In this document: one piece after another, positions 10,102 through 19,752 of the stretch
Numbering within the stretch: the stretch's first letter is position 1
Layout of the letters: every line of letters starts with the position of its first letter
Assembly (NCBI RefSeq): GCF_040026395.1
Contig: NZ_CP157278.1
Coordinates: 2,418,001-2,482,000, forward strand
From: Pedobacter lusitanus
Lineage (GTDB): Bacteria; Bacteroidota; Bacteroidia; Sphingobacteriales; Sphingobacteriaceae
Direction of reading: 5' to 3'
Length of the DNA stretch: 64,000 nucleotides
Position numbers and translations under genes: made by a program
The notes under the pieces: model-generated
Told to the model about the DNA's origin: nothing
Database searches by the model: none
What the model saw: only the letters and a program-made list of their open reading frames with translations

Positions 10102-12492
10102 ATGAATGAAACTAACAGCTTAACAGTAGAGACGCATTGTTTTCACTGCGGAGACAATCTTCCCGAGAAACCTTATGCTGCAGATGACAAACATTTTTGC
10201 TGTCTGGGCTGTAAAGGAGTATATCAGATACTTTCCAGCCATAACCTTTCCAGCTACTATCTGTATAATGACGTACCGGGAAGCTCTCAGCAGAAAAAGG
10301 CACAGCACTTCAACTATCTTGATGAGCCGGGCATAGTAACCGAGCTGGTCGATTATACCGATGCAAAGGTCACTGTAATCACTCTTTTTATTCCTGTTAT
10401 CCATTGCAGCTCCTGCATATGGCTGCTCGAGCACCTGCACAAACTCAATCCTGCTATTGCACAGTCACGTGTGGATTTCCTCAAAAAACAGGTTAGCATC
10501 ACTTTCAGGAATCAGCAGATTTCACTCAGACAGGTAGTGGAAACACTGAGTGCTATTGGCTATGAACCATTGATCAGTTTACAGGATATGATCAAAAAAC
10601 AAAGAACCGATCATTCTGAACGCAACCTTTTCACTAAAATCGCAGTTGCAGGTTTTTGTTTCGGAAACGTAATGTTGTTAAGTTTTCCGGATTATTTTGG
10701 GCTGAATAGCTTTGAGCAGGATTTTAAAAACTTCTTTGGATGGATCAACCTGGCTTTCACCATTCCAGTATTGTTATATAGTGCAAGGGATTACTTTATC
10801 TCTGCCTGGACCAATCTTAAAAATGGAGTCCTGAATCTGGATTTTCCGCTCGCACTGGGGATTGCTGTAATGTTCATCCGCTCTGCCTTTGAAATCATCA
10901 CCCAGACAGGTGCCGGATTTGCTGATACTTTATGTTCACTGGTATTTTTTCTGCTGATAGGTAAATGGATGCAGAAAAGGACGTATCACTATCTGTCTTT
11001 CGAACGTGATTTCCGCTCTTATTTCCCGGTAGCGGTTACGCAGTTAAAAGATGGCAGGGAAAAACCACTTCCGCTGAATGAACTTCAGACAGGCGACCGT
11101 ATCCTGATCCGCAGTAATGAAATAATTCCTGCTGATGCAATATTGCTTAAAGGAGATGCAAGACTTGATTTTAGTTTTGTTACGGGTGAATCTCTTCCGG
11201 TAGAAAAAGTACTGGGCGAGATTATTTACGCTGGTGGCAGGCAATTAAAAGGTGCAATAGAACTCGAAGTGGTTAAACCTGTTTCTCAGAGTTACCTGAC
11301 CAAATTATGGAATAACGAGGCCTTTTCTACTCAAAAAGATCCGATTAAAACTTTCAGTGATACTGCCAGCCGCTATTTTAGCATTATTTTGCTGGCTATT
11401 GCCCTGGCAGCTGGTCTGTACTGGGTTAGTACGGATATCAACAAAGCTGTTGCATCTTTTACTGCTGTATTGATTATTGCCTGCCCCTGTGCACTGGCAT
11501 TAAGTTCACCTTTCACGTTGGCTGCAGTTCTGAGCATTTTCGATCAGAATAAATTCTATCTGAAAAATACAGCTGTCATTGAAGAACTTGCCCGGATCGA
11601 TACTATCGTTTTTGATAAAACAGGAACAATTACCAATCCCGAAGCAGCTGGTTTTGATTTTACAGGAGAGCTGGACAAATATGAAAAACAATTGGTTTGT
11701 GACCTGGCAAGAAACTCAGGACATCCGCTGAGCAGAGAATTGGTCAAATGGTTAAATCTCAAACCCCGGTTTGCTGTTGAACAGTATAAAGAAAAAGTAG
11801 GCAGGGGAATCACTGGCTGCGTAGACGGTCATGAAGTAAAACTGGGAAGTGCTGCATATCTGGGTTTGAAAACACAGGATCAGGGGAGTGTGGTTCATAT
11901 CTTAATAGAATATCATTATTGCGGCTTCTTCCGTTCTTCACAACGCTGGAGAGAAGGATTCAAACAATTAGCACTTAAACTGGGGCAAAAAACAGATCTG
12001 CATCTATTATCCGGCGATCAGGATCATGACCGCAAACTCCTGACTCCATTTTTTCCGGGGACACAGCATTTACATTTCCGGCAAAGTCCGCAGCAAAAAC
12101 TGGATTACATTCTTCAGTTACAACAAAAAGGTGCTAAAGTAATGATGCTGGGTGATGGGTTAAATGATGCCGGTGCTTTAAGACAAAGTAATCTGGGTAT
12201 TGCAGTCACAGATGACATTAATAATTTCTCTCCCGGCTGTGATGCGATACTGGATGGTACTGCTTTTAAAAAGATACCCCAGTTTATCAGACAGGCAAAA
12301 GATGCTGTCAAAGTGATCCACATGAGTTTTGTTATATCTCTGCTTTATAATGCAGTCGGATTATTCTTTGCTGTACAAGGCTTACTTTCTCCTTTAATGG
12401 CGGCTATACTCATGCCTATGAGTACAGTAACCATCATCTTATTCACCAGTCTGACCGCCCGGTTTTACGCCCGTAAAAATCATTTATTATGA
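10102..12492 (+). CDS. ccoI: Cu(+)-translocating P1B-type ATPase CcoI
   Basis: Copper-exporting ATPase that supplies Cu for CuB of the cbb3 oxidase. At the N-terminus CFHCGDNL and FCCLGCKGVYQIL form the cysteine-rich ATPase metal-binding domain typical of CcoI/FixI, followed by an HMA-type CSSC motif (HCSSCIWLLEHL). Core motifs are VTGES, the transmembrane CPC in CPCALALSSPF, phosphorylation site DKTGT and GDGLNDAGAL. From the ATG at 10102 the product is 796 residues; the start at 10063 adds 13 residues with no family match. It is the first gene of the cco operon and overlaps ccoS by 4 bp. Confidence 0.95.
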   Translation: MNETNSLTVETHCFHCGDNLPEKPYAADDKHFCCLGCKGVYQILSSHNLSSYYLYNDVPGSSQQKKAQHFNYLDEPGIVTELVDYTDAKVTVITLFIPVIHCSSCIWLLEHLHKLNPAIAQSRVDFLKKQVSITFRNQQISLRQVVETLSAIGYEPLISLQDMIKKQRTDHSERNLFTKIAVAGFCFGNVMLLSFPDYFGLNSFEQDFKNFFGWINLAFTIPVLLYSARDYFISAWTNLKNGVLNLDFPLALGIAVMFIRSAFEIITQTGAGFADTLCSLVFFLLIGKWMQKRTYHYLSFERDFRSYFPVAVTQLKDGREKPLPLNELQTGDRILIRSNEIIPADAILLKGDARLDFSFVTGESLPVEKVLGEIIYAGGRQLKGAIELEVVKPVSQSYLTKLWNNEAFSTQKDPIKTFSDTASRYFSIILLAIALAAGLYWVSTDINKAVASFTAVLIIACPCALALSSPFTLAAVLSIFDQNKFYLKNTAVIEELARIDTIVFDKTGTITNPEAAGFDFTGELDKYEKQLVCDLARNSGHPLSRELVKWLNLKPRFAVEQYKEKVGRGITGCVDGHEVKLGSAAYLGLKTQDQGSVVHILIEYHYCGFFRSSQRWREGFKQLALKLGQKTDLHLLSGDQDHDRKLLTPFFPGTQHLHFRQSPQQKLDYILQLQQKGAKVMMLGDGLNDAGALRQSNLGIAVTDDINNFSPGCDAILDGTAFKKIPQFIRQAKDAVKVIHMSFVISLLYNAVGLFFAVQGLLSPLMAAILMPMSTVTIILFTSLTARFYARKNHLL

Positions 12493-12683
12493 ATATGATC
12501 TATATGCTGATTGGCTTCAGCATTTTATTGGCCCTGATATTCTTACTCGCCTTTTTCTGGGCGAGTAAATCTGGTCAGCACGATGATCTCTTTACTCCTG
12601 GAATGAGGATACTTTTTGAAGAAGAAAAGCCTCAGGAACCCCGGGACGAAGAAAAAAGTGATGAAGATCACCTGCAGGCATAA
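12489..12683 (+). CDS. ccoS: cbb3 oxidase maturation protein CcoS
   Basis: A 64-residue single-pass membrane protein: one helix (about 4-26) ending FFWASKSGQHDD, which is the CcoS signature, then an acidic tail. CcoS is needed for cofactor (heme and Cu) insertion into CcoN. ATGA overlap with ccoI indicates coupled translation, the usual CcoI-CcoS order. Confidence 0.93.
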   Translation: MNMIYMLIGFSILLALIFLLAFFWASKSGQHDDLFTPGMRILFEEEKPQEPRDEEKSDEDHLQA

Positions 12684-12750
12684 CTCCTGTCACTGCCCGG
12701 GATATTAAACAAGGCTAATTTTACCCCCATAAACCACACCAATTTTTCTT

Positions 12751-14862
12751 ATGACTGAAAAATTCTACTACGACAACAAAATCGTCAGAAACTTCGCATT
12801 AGCCACCATCGTCTGGGGTATAGTCGGAATGACGATCGGACTTTTGATTGCCATGCAGCTCTTTAAACCTGCCATGAATCTGGGTTCCCAATACACAACT
12901 TTCGGCCGTATCAGGCCATTACATACCAATGCAGTAATCTTTGCATTTGTAGGTAACGCCATATTTATGGGCGTTTATTATTCTTTACAACGGCTTCTTA
13001 AAACAAGGATGTTCAGTGATGTTCTCAGCAAGATCCATTTCTGGGGCTGGCAATTAATTATTATAGCTACGGTTATTACGCTTCCTCTGGGAATGACCAG
13101 TTCACATGAATATGCAGAGATGGAATGGCCGATAGATATCGCGATTACGATAATCTGGGTCGTGTTTGGCTATAATATGTTTGGTACAATCATCAAAAGA
13201 CGGGAGAAACATATGTATGTGGCTATCTGGTTTTACATCGCAACTTTCGTCACTGTAGCGGTACTGCATATTGTAAACTCTGTTCAGTTACCTGTTTCTG
13301 CATTTAAAAGTTATTATTTGTATGCTGGTGTACAGGATGCGCTGGTACAGTGGTGGTACGGACATAATGCTGTAGCATTTTTCCTGACCACACCATACCT
13401 GGGCATGATGTATTACTTTTTACCAAAAATGGCCGATCGTCCGGTATATTCTTACAAGCTGAGTATTCTGCATTTCTGGTCGCTGATCTTTATTTATATC
13501 TGGGCAGGCCCTCACCACCTGTTATATACTTCATTACCTTCCTGGGCACAGTCTTTAGGTGTAGCTTTCTCTGTGATGCTGATTGCTCCAAGCTGGGGAG
13601 GTATGATCAACGGACTGCTTACTTTAAGAGGTGCATGGGATAAAGTCAGAGAGGATCCTAAACTTAAATTCATGGTTGTCGGTCTGACGGCTTATGGTAT
13701 GGCCACATTTGAGGGGCCCATGCTGGCATTTAAACAAATCAATGCTATTGCTCACTATACTGACTGGATAGTTGCCCATGTCCATGTTGGAGCATTAGGC
13801 TGGAATGGATTTTTAACTTTTGCTATTCTGTACTGGCTGATTCCAAGAATTTACAACACGACTTTATATTCTAAAAAACTGGCTTCCTTCCACTTCTGGA
13901 TTGGTACACTGGGAATTATATTCTATGCGGTTCCGCTTTACTTTGCTGGTTTTACCCAGGGATTAATGTGGAAAGAGTTTAACCAGGAAGGTTTATTAAG
14001 ATATCCTAATTTCCTGGAAACAGTAATTCAGATTCTTCCGATGTATGTCATGAGAGCGATAGGCGGAGCATTATATCTGACAGGCGTAATTGTGATGACC
14101 TATAACCTGATCAAAACCATGAAATCAGGCAAACTTGTAGCTAATGAAGCTGCCGAAGCCCAGCCTTTACCTCAGGTTTATGTTGCACAGGGAGATGATA
14201 AGAAATTACACCGCATGCTGGAACGTAAACCAATGATCTTCATGGTACTTTCACTGATCGTAATTCTGATTGGCGGAATGATTGAGATGATGCCAACCTT
14301 TACAATTAAATCCAATATTCCAACAATAGCCAGTGTAAAACCTTATACGCCGCTTGAATTACAGGGCAGAGATGTATATATCAGAGAAGGATGTGTGAAC
14401 TGTCATTCTCAGATGATCCGCCCGTTCCGTTCTGAAACTGAACGCTATGGAGAATACAGCAAAGCCGGAGAATTCGTCTATGATCATCCATTTTTATGGG
14501 GATCTAAACGTACAGGTCCTGATCTGCAGCGCGAAGGTGGAAAATATGGTAATGCATGGCATTACAACCACTTATATGACCCGCAAACAATGTCACCAGG
14601 TAGTATTATGCCTCCATATGAATGGCTTGCTGAGCAAAAACTGGATACGACGACTACCCGTTCAAAGATTAATGCCATGCGTACGCTGGGTGTTCCATAT
14701 GAAACAGGTTATGAGCATAAAGCAAATGCTGCACTGGAAGAACAGGCTAAAGCAATTGCTGCTGACTTACAACAGAACAATATTAAGGTGAAGAGTGATA
14801 AGGAGATCATCGCGATCATCGCTTATCTGCAACGCCTGGGTACAGATATTAAAGCAAAATAA
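12751..14862 (+). CDS. ccoNO: Fused cbb3 oxidase subunits I and II (CcoN-CcoO)
   Basis: One 703-residue polypeptide carries both subunits. Residues 1 to about 460 are CcoN with 12 helices: heme ligand H58 (PLHTN), CuB site WWYGHN (H205), the His-His pair in AGPHHLLY, and heme ligands in IVAHVHVG (H343, H345). After a further helix near 495-515, residues from about 530 form CcoO, a membrane-anchored cytochrome c with CVNCH (C548, C551, H552) and the methionine ligand in GSIMPPY. The enzyme reduces O2 with high affinity and pumps protons. Proteobacteria usually encode CcoN and CcoO separately; the fusion is a known Bacteroidota arrangement. Confidence 0.97.
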   Translation: MTEKFYYDNKIVRNFALATIVWGIVGMTIGLLIAMQLFKPAMNLGSQYTTFGRIRPLHTNAVIFAFVGNAIFMGVYYSLQRLLKTRMFSDVLSKIHFWGWQLIIIATVITLPLGMTSSHEYAEMEWPIDIAITIIWVVFGYNMFGTIIKRREKHMYVAIWFYIATFVTVAVLHIVNSVQLPVSAFKSYYLYAGVQDALVQWWYGHNAVAFFLTTPYLGMMYYFLPKMADRPVYSYKLSILHFWSLIFIYIWAGPHHLLYTSLPSWAQSLGVAFSVMLIAPSWGGMINGLLTLRGAWDKVREDPKLKFMVVGLTAYGMATFEGPMLAFKQINAIAHYTDWIVAHVHVGALGWNGFLTFAILYWLIPRIYNTTLYSKKLASFHFWIGTLGIIFYAVPLYFAGFTQGLMWKEFNQEGLLRYPNFLETVIQILPMYVMRAIGGALYLTGVIVMTYNLIKTMKSGKLVANEAAEAQPLPQVYVAQGDDKKLHRMLERKPMIFMVLSLIVILIGGMIEMMPTFTIKSNIPTIASVKPYTPLELQGRDVYIREGCVNCHSQMIRPFRSETERYGEYSKAGEFVYDHPFLWGSKRTGPDLQREGGKYGNAWHYNHLYDPQTMSPGSIMPPYEWLAEQKLDTTTTRSKINAMRTLGVPYETGYEHKANAALEEQAKAIAADLQQNNIKVKSDKEIIAIIAYLQRLGTDIKAK

Positions 14863-14870
14863 CGCAAAAC

Positions 14871-15050
14871 ATGTTTAAGCAATTTTTAGATAAGGTTGAT
14901 GGAAACCAAGGGTATCTGCTCAGCTCACTCGGCATCTTCATGCTATTTTTTTTACTGGTTGGCATATTATTGCTAACCATGAAAAAGGACGAAATAAAAT
15001 ATATGAGCGAACTCCCTTTAAAAGACGATCAGGATGAAAGAGGTAATTAA
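14871..15050 (+). CDS. ccoQ: Small cbb3 oxidase subunit, CcoQ-like
   Basis: A 59-residue ORF that begins MFKQFLDKVDGNQGYLLSS, has one transmembrane helix (about 18-37), then a charged tail. Its position between ccoNO and ccoP and its topology match CcoQ, the small stabilising subunit. It starts 8 bp after ccoNO and overlaps the start of ccoP by 17 bp in another frame. Sequence similarity to proteobacterial CcoQ is weak, so the name rests on position and topology. Confidence 0.75.
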   Translation: MFKQFLDKVDGNQGYLLSSLGIFMLFFLLVGILLLTMKKDEIKYMSELPLKDDQDERGN

Positions 15051-15870
15051 CAGCAGCTGGTCTACAGGGAGTACTTCAGCAGATATTGTAATTGGATTAA
15101 TGCTCATCACTGCAGTGATGATCCTTTGCGTGGCCATACTCATGCTGAAGGTGATTAAATTTTATGTCAGGGAATCTATTCATCCAACTCCTTTTGCCAC
15201 GCCCGAAGAGAGAGAGAAAAGGAGAATGGAACAGGAAGCGCTACTGGTACTGGAAAAGAAAAAACCTTCTATCTGGACCAGACTGATGCAGCTAAAACCC
15301 CTGGAAGAGGAGAAAAACCTGGTTATGGAACATAAATTTGATGGCATAGCCGAATTGAATAACCCCACTCCTGCCTGGTTTATGATCCTGTTTTATGGCA
15401 CAATCATCTTCGCCATAGGATATTTACTGACCTATGATGTTTTAGGCTTCGGTAAATCACAGGAAGAAGAATACATAGCAGAGATAGAACAGGCAGCAGA
15501 AGCTAAAGTGGCCTTTCTGTCAAATCCTGCGAATGCGGCAAATGCTGTAAATGAAAACAACATGGAACAAAGTAAAGATGAAGCTGTAATTAAAAACGGA
15601 GCTTCTTTATTCGCCAACCGCTGTACACCTTGTCATGGGGAACATGGAGAAGGTCTTGTCGGGCCAAACCTGACAGATGAATATTGGCTGCATGGGGGAA
15701 CCGCAAAAGATGTTTTCAAAACAATCAAATATGGTGTTCCTGAAAAAGGAATGATCGCCTGGGAAAAATCGCTCAGTGCACAACAGCTGTCAGATTTAAC
15801 CAATTACGTTTTGTCATTAAAAGGAACAAACCCTGCGGGAGCTAAAGCCCCACAGGGAAACAAAGAATAA
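15034..15870 (+). CDS. ccoP: cbb3 oxidase subunit III CcoP, mono-heme form
   Basis: A 278-residue membrane cytochrome c. It has an N-terminal helix (about 20-42), a charged linker, the CcoP_N segment HKFDGIAELNNPTPAWF leading into a second helix (about 110-135), and one cytochrome c domain with CTPCH (C197, C200, H201) and a candidate methionine ligand in PEKGMIAW. Only one CxxCH is present, whereas classical CcoP has two. It passes electrons to CcoO/CcoN. It overlaps ccoQ and is followed by ccoG after 2 bp. Confidence 0.94.
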   Translation: MKEVINSSWSTGSTSADIVIGLMLITAVMILCVAILMLKVIKFYVRESIHPTPFATPEEREKRRMEQEALLVLEKKKPSIWTRLMQLKPLEEEKNLVMEHKFDGIAELNNPTPAWFMILFYGTIIFAIGYLLTYDVLGFGKSQEEEYIAEIEQAAEAKVAFLSNPANAANAVNENNMEQSKDEAVIKNGASLFANRCTPCHGEHGEGLVGPNLTDEYWLHGGTAKDVFKTIKYGVPEKGMIAWEKSLSAQQLSDLTNYVLSLKGTNPAGAKAPQGNKE

Positions 15871-15872
15871 TT

Positions 15873-17270
15873 ATGTCACAAAGTCCTGCACATTTCAGAG
15901 ATCAGCCCGCTACGATTACGGATGATGGAAAAAAAAGAAAGTGGATCTATCCTAAGCTTATCAAAGGCAAGATTTATAAGTACCGTGCGACGGTCAGCTA
16001 TTTTTTCCTGACACTGTTATTCGCTGCACCATTTCTTAAACTGAATGGGGAACAGCTGATTCTGCTGAATGTGCTGGAAAGAAAGTTCGTCTTTTTTGGG
16101 ATAATCTTCTGGCCACAGGATTTTTATCTTTTTGTACTGGCATTGCTGATCTTCATCATAGGTGTGGTGTTGTTTACGGTAGTCTTTGGCAGGGTCTTCT
16201 GCGGATGGGCCTGCCCACAGACTATTTTTCTGGAAATGGTTTTCCGGAAAATTGAGAACTGGATAGAGGGAGATCATCTCCAGCAAAAAAAACTGGACAA
16301 TGGCCCCCTGAATTTCGAAAAGATCTGGAAAAAGACCATCAAACATTGCCTTTTCCTGGCTATATCTTTTCTGATTGCGAATATCTTTCTTTCTTATTTA
16401 ATCAGCAGCGCTGTACTCTGGAAAATAATGACTGAACCTATCTCTATGCATATTACAGGATTTATCGCCATCTGTGTATTTACGCTGGCGTTCTACCTTG
16501 TCTTTTCAAAGATGCGTGAACTGGTTTGTACGGTAGCCTGTCCTTATGGCCGTCTTCAGGGGGTATTATTAGATAATCAGAGTATTATTGTTGCCTATGA
16601 TTATCAGCGTGGGGAACCGCGTGGAAAAAGAGTCAAAGAAATAGAACAGCCTGAAGGTGATTGTATTGACTGCAAGTTATGTGTTCAGGTTTGCCCAACC
16701 GGGATAGATATCAGAAATGGTACCCAGATGGAATGTGTTAACTGTACTGCCTGTATTGATGCCTGCGACATGGTAATGGAAAAAATTAACCGTCCGCTAC
16801 GCCTGATTGGCTTTAAATCAGAAGATGAAATTGCTACTAAAAAGCCTTTCCAGTTAAACAAGCGGATTTACGGTTACAGTGTGGTCTTACTGATATTAAT
16901 GACTGTACTAACTTACCTGCTGGTTAGCCGCAGCGATGTAGAAACAACTATTCTAAGGGCCAGCGGCACATTGTATCAGCTTAGAGATAAGGATAAAACT
17001 GTCAGCAATCTTTATAATTCAGAACTGATGAACAAGACTACCCGTCCGGTTCAATTTGAAATTATACCTGATCACAGGGATGCTAAAATACAGTATATCC
17101 AGAAGGAAAAAATAGTGCAACCGGGAGAAACAGTAAAGCTTACATTTTTCGTGATTTTTCCGCAAAAATCTATTCAGAAATATAAAACAGCTATAGGTTT
17201 TAAACTCATGTCCGGAAGCAAAGTTGCCGGTCAGTTTAAGACTACATTTATTGCACCTGCTAACGAATAA
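15873..17270 (+). CDS. ccoG: cbb3 oxidase assembly ferredoxin-like protein CcoG (RdxA/FixG)
   Basis: A 465-residue membrane iron-sulfur protein. Several helices, CGWACPQTIFLEMVFR and CTVACPYGRLQG (NapH/CcoG-type motifs) are followed by two [4Fe-4S] binding motifs, CIDCKLCVQVCP and CVNCTACIDACD, then a C-terminal IgG-like periplasmic domain behind a helix near residue 335. CcoG acts in Cu(II) reduction for oxidase assembly in other bacteria. It lies between ccoP and ccoH, the standard ccoGH order. Confidence 0.95.
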   Translation: MSQSPAHFRDQPATITDDGKKRKWIYPKLIKGKIYKYRATVSYFFLTLLFAAPFLKLNGEQLILLNVLERKFVFFGIIFWPQDFYLFVLALLIFIIGVVLFTVVFGRVFCGWACPQTIFLEMVFRKIENWIEGDHLQQKKLDNGPLNFEKIWKKTIKHCLFLAISFLIANIFLSYLISSAVLWKIMTEPISMHITGFIAICVFTLAFYLVFSKMRELVCTVACPYGRLQGVLLDNQSIIVAYDYQRGEPRGKRVKEIEQPEGDCIDCKLCVQVCPTGIDIRNGTQMECVNCTACIDACDMVMEKINRPLRLIGFKSEDEIATKKPFQLNKRIYGYSVVLLILMTVLTYLLVSRSDVETTILRASGTLYQLRDKDKTVSNLYNSELMNKTTRPVQFEIIPDHRDAKIQYIQKEKIVQPGETVKLTFFVIFPQKSIQKYKTAIGFKLMSGSKVAGQFKTTFIAPANE

Positions 17271-17273
17271 GAT

Positions 17274-17699
17274 ATGAACTGGGGAGTAAAAATATTACTA
17301 TGTATGGGCACTTTTATGAGCTTCATTATTGTATTGGTGGTCATCATGTTTAACAGTAAAACTGATGCACTGGTAGATAATGATTACTATGAAAAGGGCA
17401 TCAATTATAATCAGGTTTATAACTTGAAGGAACAGGTTAATCTGGATCATGCCAAACCGGAAATAACAGTAAACAAAGAAATAATAAGTCTGGTTTTTAT
17501 TGATCAGGCTAAAGGAAATATACGTTTGATGCGCACTTCGGACAAAAGACTGGACAAGACAATGTCTTTTGAAACTGATCAGGAAAACCGGGTATCAATA
17601 CCTGCAGAGAATTTACCAAAAGGATCATGGCGGTTAATTACTGAGTGGGAAAGCCAGTCAAAAAAATATCTTTACGAACAGGAAATCAGTATCAGATGA
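17274..17699 (+). CDS. ccoH: FixH family protein CcoH
   Basis: A 141-residue protein with one N-terminal transmembrane helix (about 5-27) and the FixH signature DALVDNDYYEKGINYNQ directly after it, then a periplasmic beta domain. CcoH interacts with the nascent cbb3 oxidase and is needed for stable assembly. It starts 3 bp after ccoG and its stop overlaps the next start (ATGA). Confidence 0.92.
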   Translation: MNWGVKILLCMGTFMSFIIVLVVIMFNSKTDALVDNDYYEKGINYNQVYNLKEQVNLDHAKPEITVNKEIISLVFIDQAKGNIRLMRTSDKRLDKTMSFETDQENRVSIPAENLPKGSWRLITEWESQSKKYLYEQEISIR

Positions 17700-18376
17700 G
17701 TGACCAGTACCTCGCATTTCTGATCGGTCTGATGGGCAGTGTACATTGTTTAGGAATGTGCGGCCCGCTTGCTTTTGCTGTCCCCACCTTAAAAAAGGGC
17801 TGGGGTTTTCTCGTACTGGATAAATTGAGTTATCAGGGAGGAAGGGTTATTGCTTATTGTATACTCGGTGCCATTATTGGTCTGATTGGCCGGCAGATCT
17901 GGCTTGCGGGTGTACAGCAATATATCAGTATCATCAGTGGTCTGCTGATTCTGATTGCCGCTATTTCAAAACTACTTAAATTCTCTGCCGGCAGGATTAA
18001 TTCCAGATTATTACAGCCTTTCAACCGCTTGTTGGGTTATGCTTTAAAACATCAGGCCAATCACCTGATCATAGGAATTGTCAATGGTTTTCTACCCTGC
18101 GGACTGGTTTATCTGGCCTTAACCGGAGCACTGAATACGGGTACAGTAAAAACAGCCGTTGAATATATGTTCTGGTATGGATTAGGCACTGTTCCTCTGA
18201 TGTTTATTGCCGGAATAAGCGCAGGTTTTACCACAGCAATTTTCAGAAGAAAGATCAATAATGTCATCCCTTATCTGATGATTGTACTCGGAATCTGGTT
18301 TATATTCCGGGGAATGGAGCTTAATATTCCCTATATAAGTCCGGCCAAAACCGGAACTTCCATATGCAGTAATTAA
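17696..18376 (+). CDS. TauE/SafE (UreH-like) membrane protein of the cco operon
   Basis: A 226-residue membrane protein with about six helices, starting MSDQYLAFLIGLMGSVHCLGMCGPLAFAVP. The GSVHCLGMCGP motif and a second FLPCGLVYLAL motif define the UreH-like/DsbD-related branch often found next to cco genes, where it may take part in copper or heme-protein maturation (the conserved cysteines and histidine could bind Cu). The start at 17696 overlaps the ccoH stop; an earlier start would lie within ccoH. Last gene of the operon, convergent with hemN 11 bp away. Confidence 0.83.
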   Translation: MSDQYLAFLIGLMGSVHCLGMCGPLAFAVPTLKKGWGFLVLDKLSYQGGRVIAYCILGAIIGLIGRQIWLAGVQQYISIISGLLILIAAISKLLKFSAGRINSRLLQPFNRLLGYALKHQANHLIIGIVNGFLPCGLVYLALTGALNTGTVKTAVEYMFWYGLGTVPLMFIAGISAGFTTAIFRRKINNVIPYLMIVLGIWFIFRGMELNIPYISPAKTGTSICSN

Positions 18377-18387
18377 ATTATCCCGGG

Positions 18388-19752
18388 TTATCCGGACATA
18401 CTAAACAATTGTGTTTGAGGCTGATTAGCATAAAGCCTTGAATCGAGCGCCATACAGATATTTCTTAAAAACCGTTTCCCCTGTTCAGTAACTTTCATTT
18501 CTGTTTCTCCTATAGTGACCAACCCATCCCGGGCAATTGAAGACATCCGTTCCAGACCTTCACTGAAACCTTCACTTTGTTCTTCAGCTTTAGCCCATGA
18601 GGTTTCTCCTTTACACATCAGGTTTAAGATATGTCTCCGGATCACAAGATCTTCCTGACTCAGAATATGGCCTTTAAAAACTGGGATTTTACCTTCGTTT
18701 ACCAGACTGATATAATCTTCTACTTTTTTAACATTCTGAGCAAATGCAGACCAGCTATCACTGATAGATGAGACCCCCAGTCCAATCATCAGTTCGCTAT
18801 ACTGGTGAGTATATCCCATAAAATTACGATGTAACCTGCCCGCTTTCTCTGCAGTATATAAACTATCAGTACTAAGCGTAAAGTGGTCCATTCCAACTTC
18901 AGTGTATCCTCCATTTTTCAGCATCTCCCGGCCCAGTTCATATAGCTGCTGTTTTTCTGCCGCAGAAGGTAAATCAAGTTCCGTATACCTGCGCTGTCCG
19001 GGTCTTACCCATGGAACATGCGCATAACTATAAAAGGCGATTCTGTCAGGACGCAAAGCCAGCACCGATGTTATAGTAGCTGACAAACCTTCGATATGCT
19101 GTAAAGGAAGACCATAAATCAAATCAAAATTGACAGAATAATATCCAATAGCTCTGGCCTGACTGGTTACCAGGGCAACTTCTTCTACGCTTTGTATTCG
19201 GTTAATTGCCAGTTGTACTTTAGGATCAAAATCCTGAATCCCTAAACTCAAACGTTTAAAGCCCAACTGATATAAAGTATTTAAATGTGCCTCTGTGGTA
19301 TTTGAAGGATGAGCTTCAAAGCTGAATTCTGCTTCTTCATGAACAATAGCCGGGTTTAGAATTCCGCCTATCAGTAGTTCAAGATTTTCAGGACTAAAGA
19401 AAGTTGGTGTACCGCCGCCCAGATGAAGTTCCCGGATGACAGGTTTACTATCAAAGAGTTTATAGTATAATTCCCATTCTTTCAGGACAGCTTCGATATA
19501 GGGTACTTCTACTTTGTGATTACGCGTAATCCGTGTATTGCACCCGCAATAGGTACATAAGCTTTCACAAAAAGGCAGGTGCAGGTATAAACTGATCCCA
19601 TCCTGATGATTGCTATGTGTAAATGATTTACTCACAGCCCGGCCCCATTTCCCCTGATCAAACCGTTCTGTATCCCAGTAAGGTACCGTAGGATAACTTG
19701 TGTAGCGTGGTGCAGCAACATGGTACTTTGCCATCAATGTTTTAATGTTCAT
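18388..19752 (-). CDS. hemN: Oxygen-independent coproporphyrinogen III oxidase HemN
   Basis: Radical-SAM decarboxylase of anaerobic heme synthesis, 454 residues from the ATG at 19752. The cluster motif is CESLCTYCGC (CxxxCxxC plus the HemN-specific following cysteine); LHLGGGTPTFF, FEAHPSNTT and GIQDFDPKVQLAINR are family signatures. It overlaps the upstream truncated lactate-dehydrogenase-like gene by 11 bp and is thus cotranscribed with it. Anaerobic heme production next to a high-affinity heme oxidase fits a low-oxygen programme. Confidence 0.96.
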   Translation of the reverse strand: MNIKTLMAKYHVAAPRYTSYPTVPYWDTERFDQGKWGRAVSKSFTHSNHQDGISLYLHLPFCESLCTYCGCNTRITRNHKVEVPYIEAVLKEWELYYKLFDSKPVIRELHLGGGTPTFFSPENLELLIGGILNPAIVHEEAEFSFEAHPSNTTEAHLNTLYQLGFKRLSLGIQDFDPKVQLAINRIQSVEEVALVTSQARAIGYYSVNFDLIYGLPLQHIEGLSATITSVLALRPDRIAFYSYAHVPWVRPGQRRYTELDLPSAAEKQQLYELGREMLKNGGYTEVGMDHFTLSTDSLYTAEKAGRLHRNFMGYTHQYSELMIGLGVSSISDSWSAFAQNVKKVEDYISLVNEGKIPVFKGHILSQEDLVIRRHILNLMCKGETSWAKAEEQSEGFSEGLERMSSIARDGLVTIGETEMKVTEQGKRFLRNICMALDSRLYANQPQTQLFSMSG

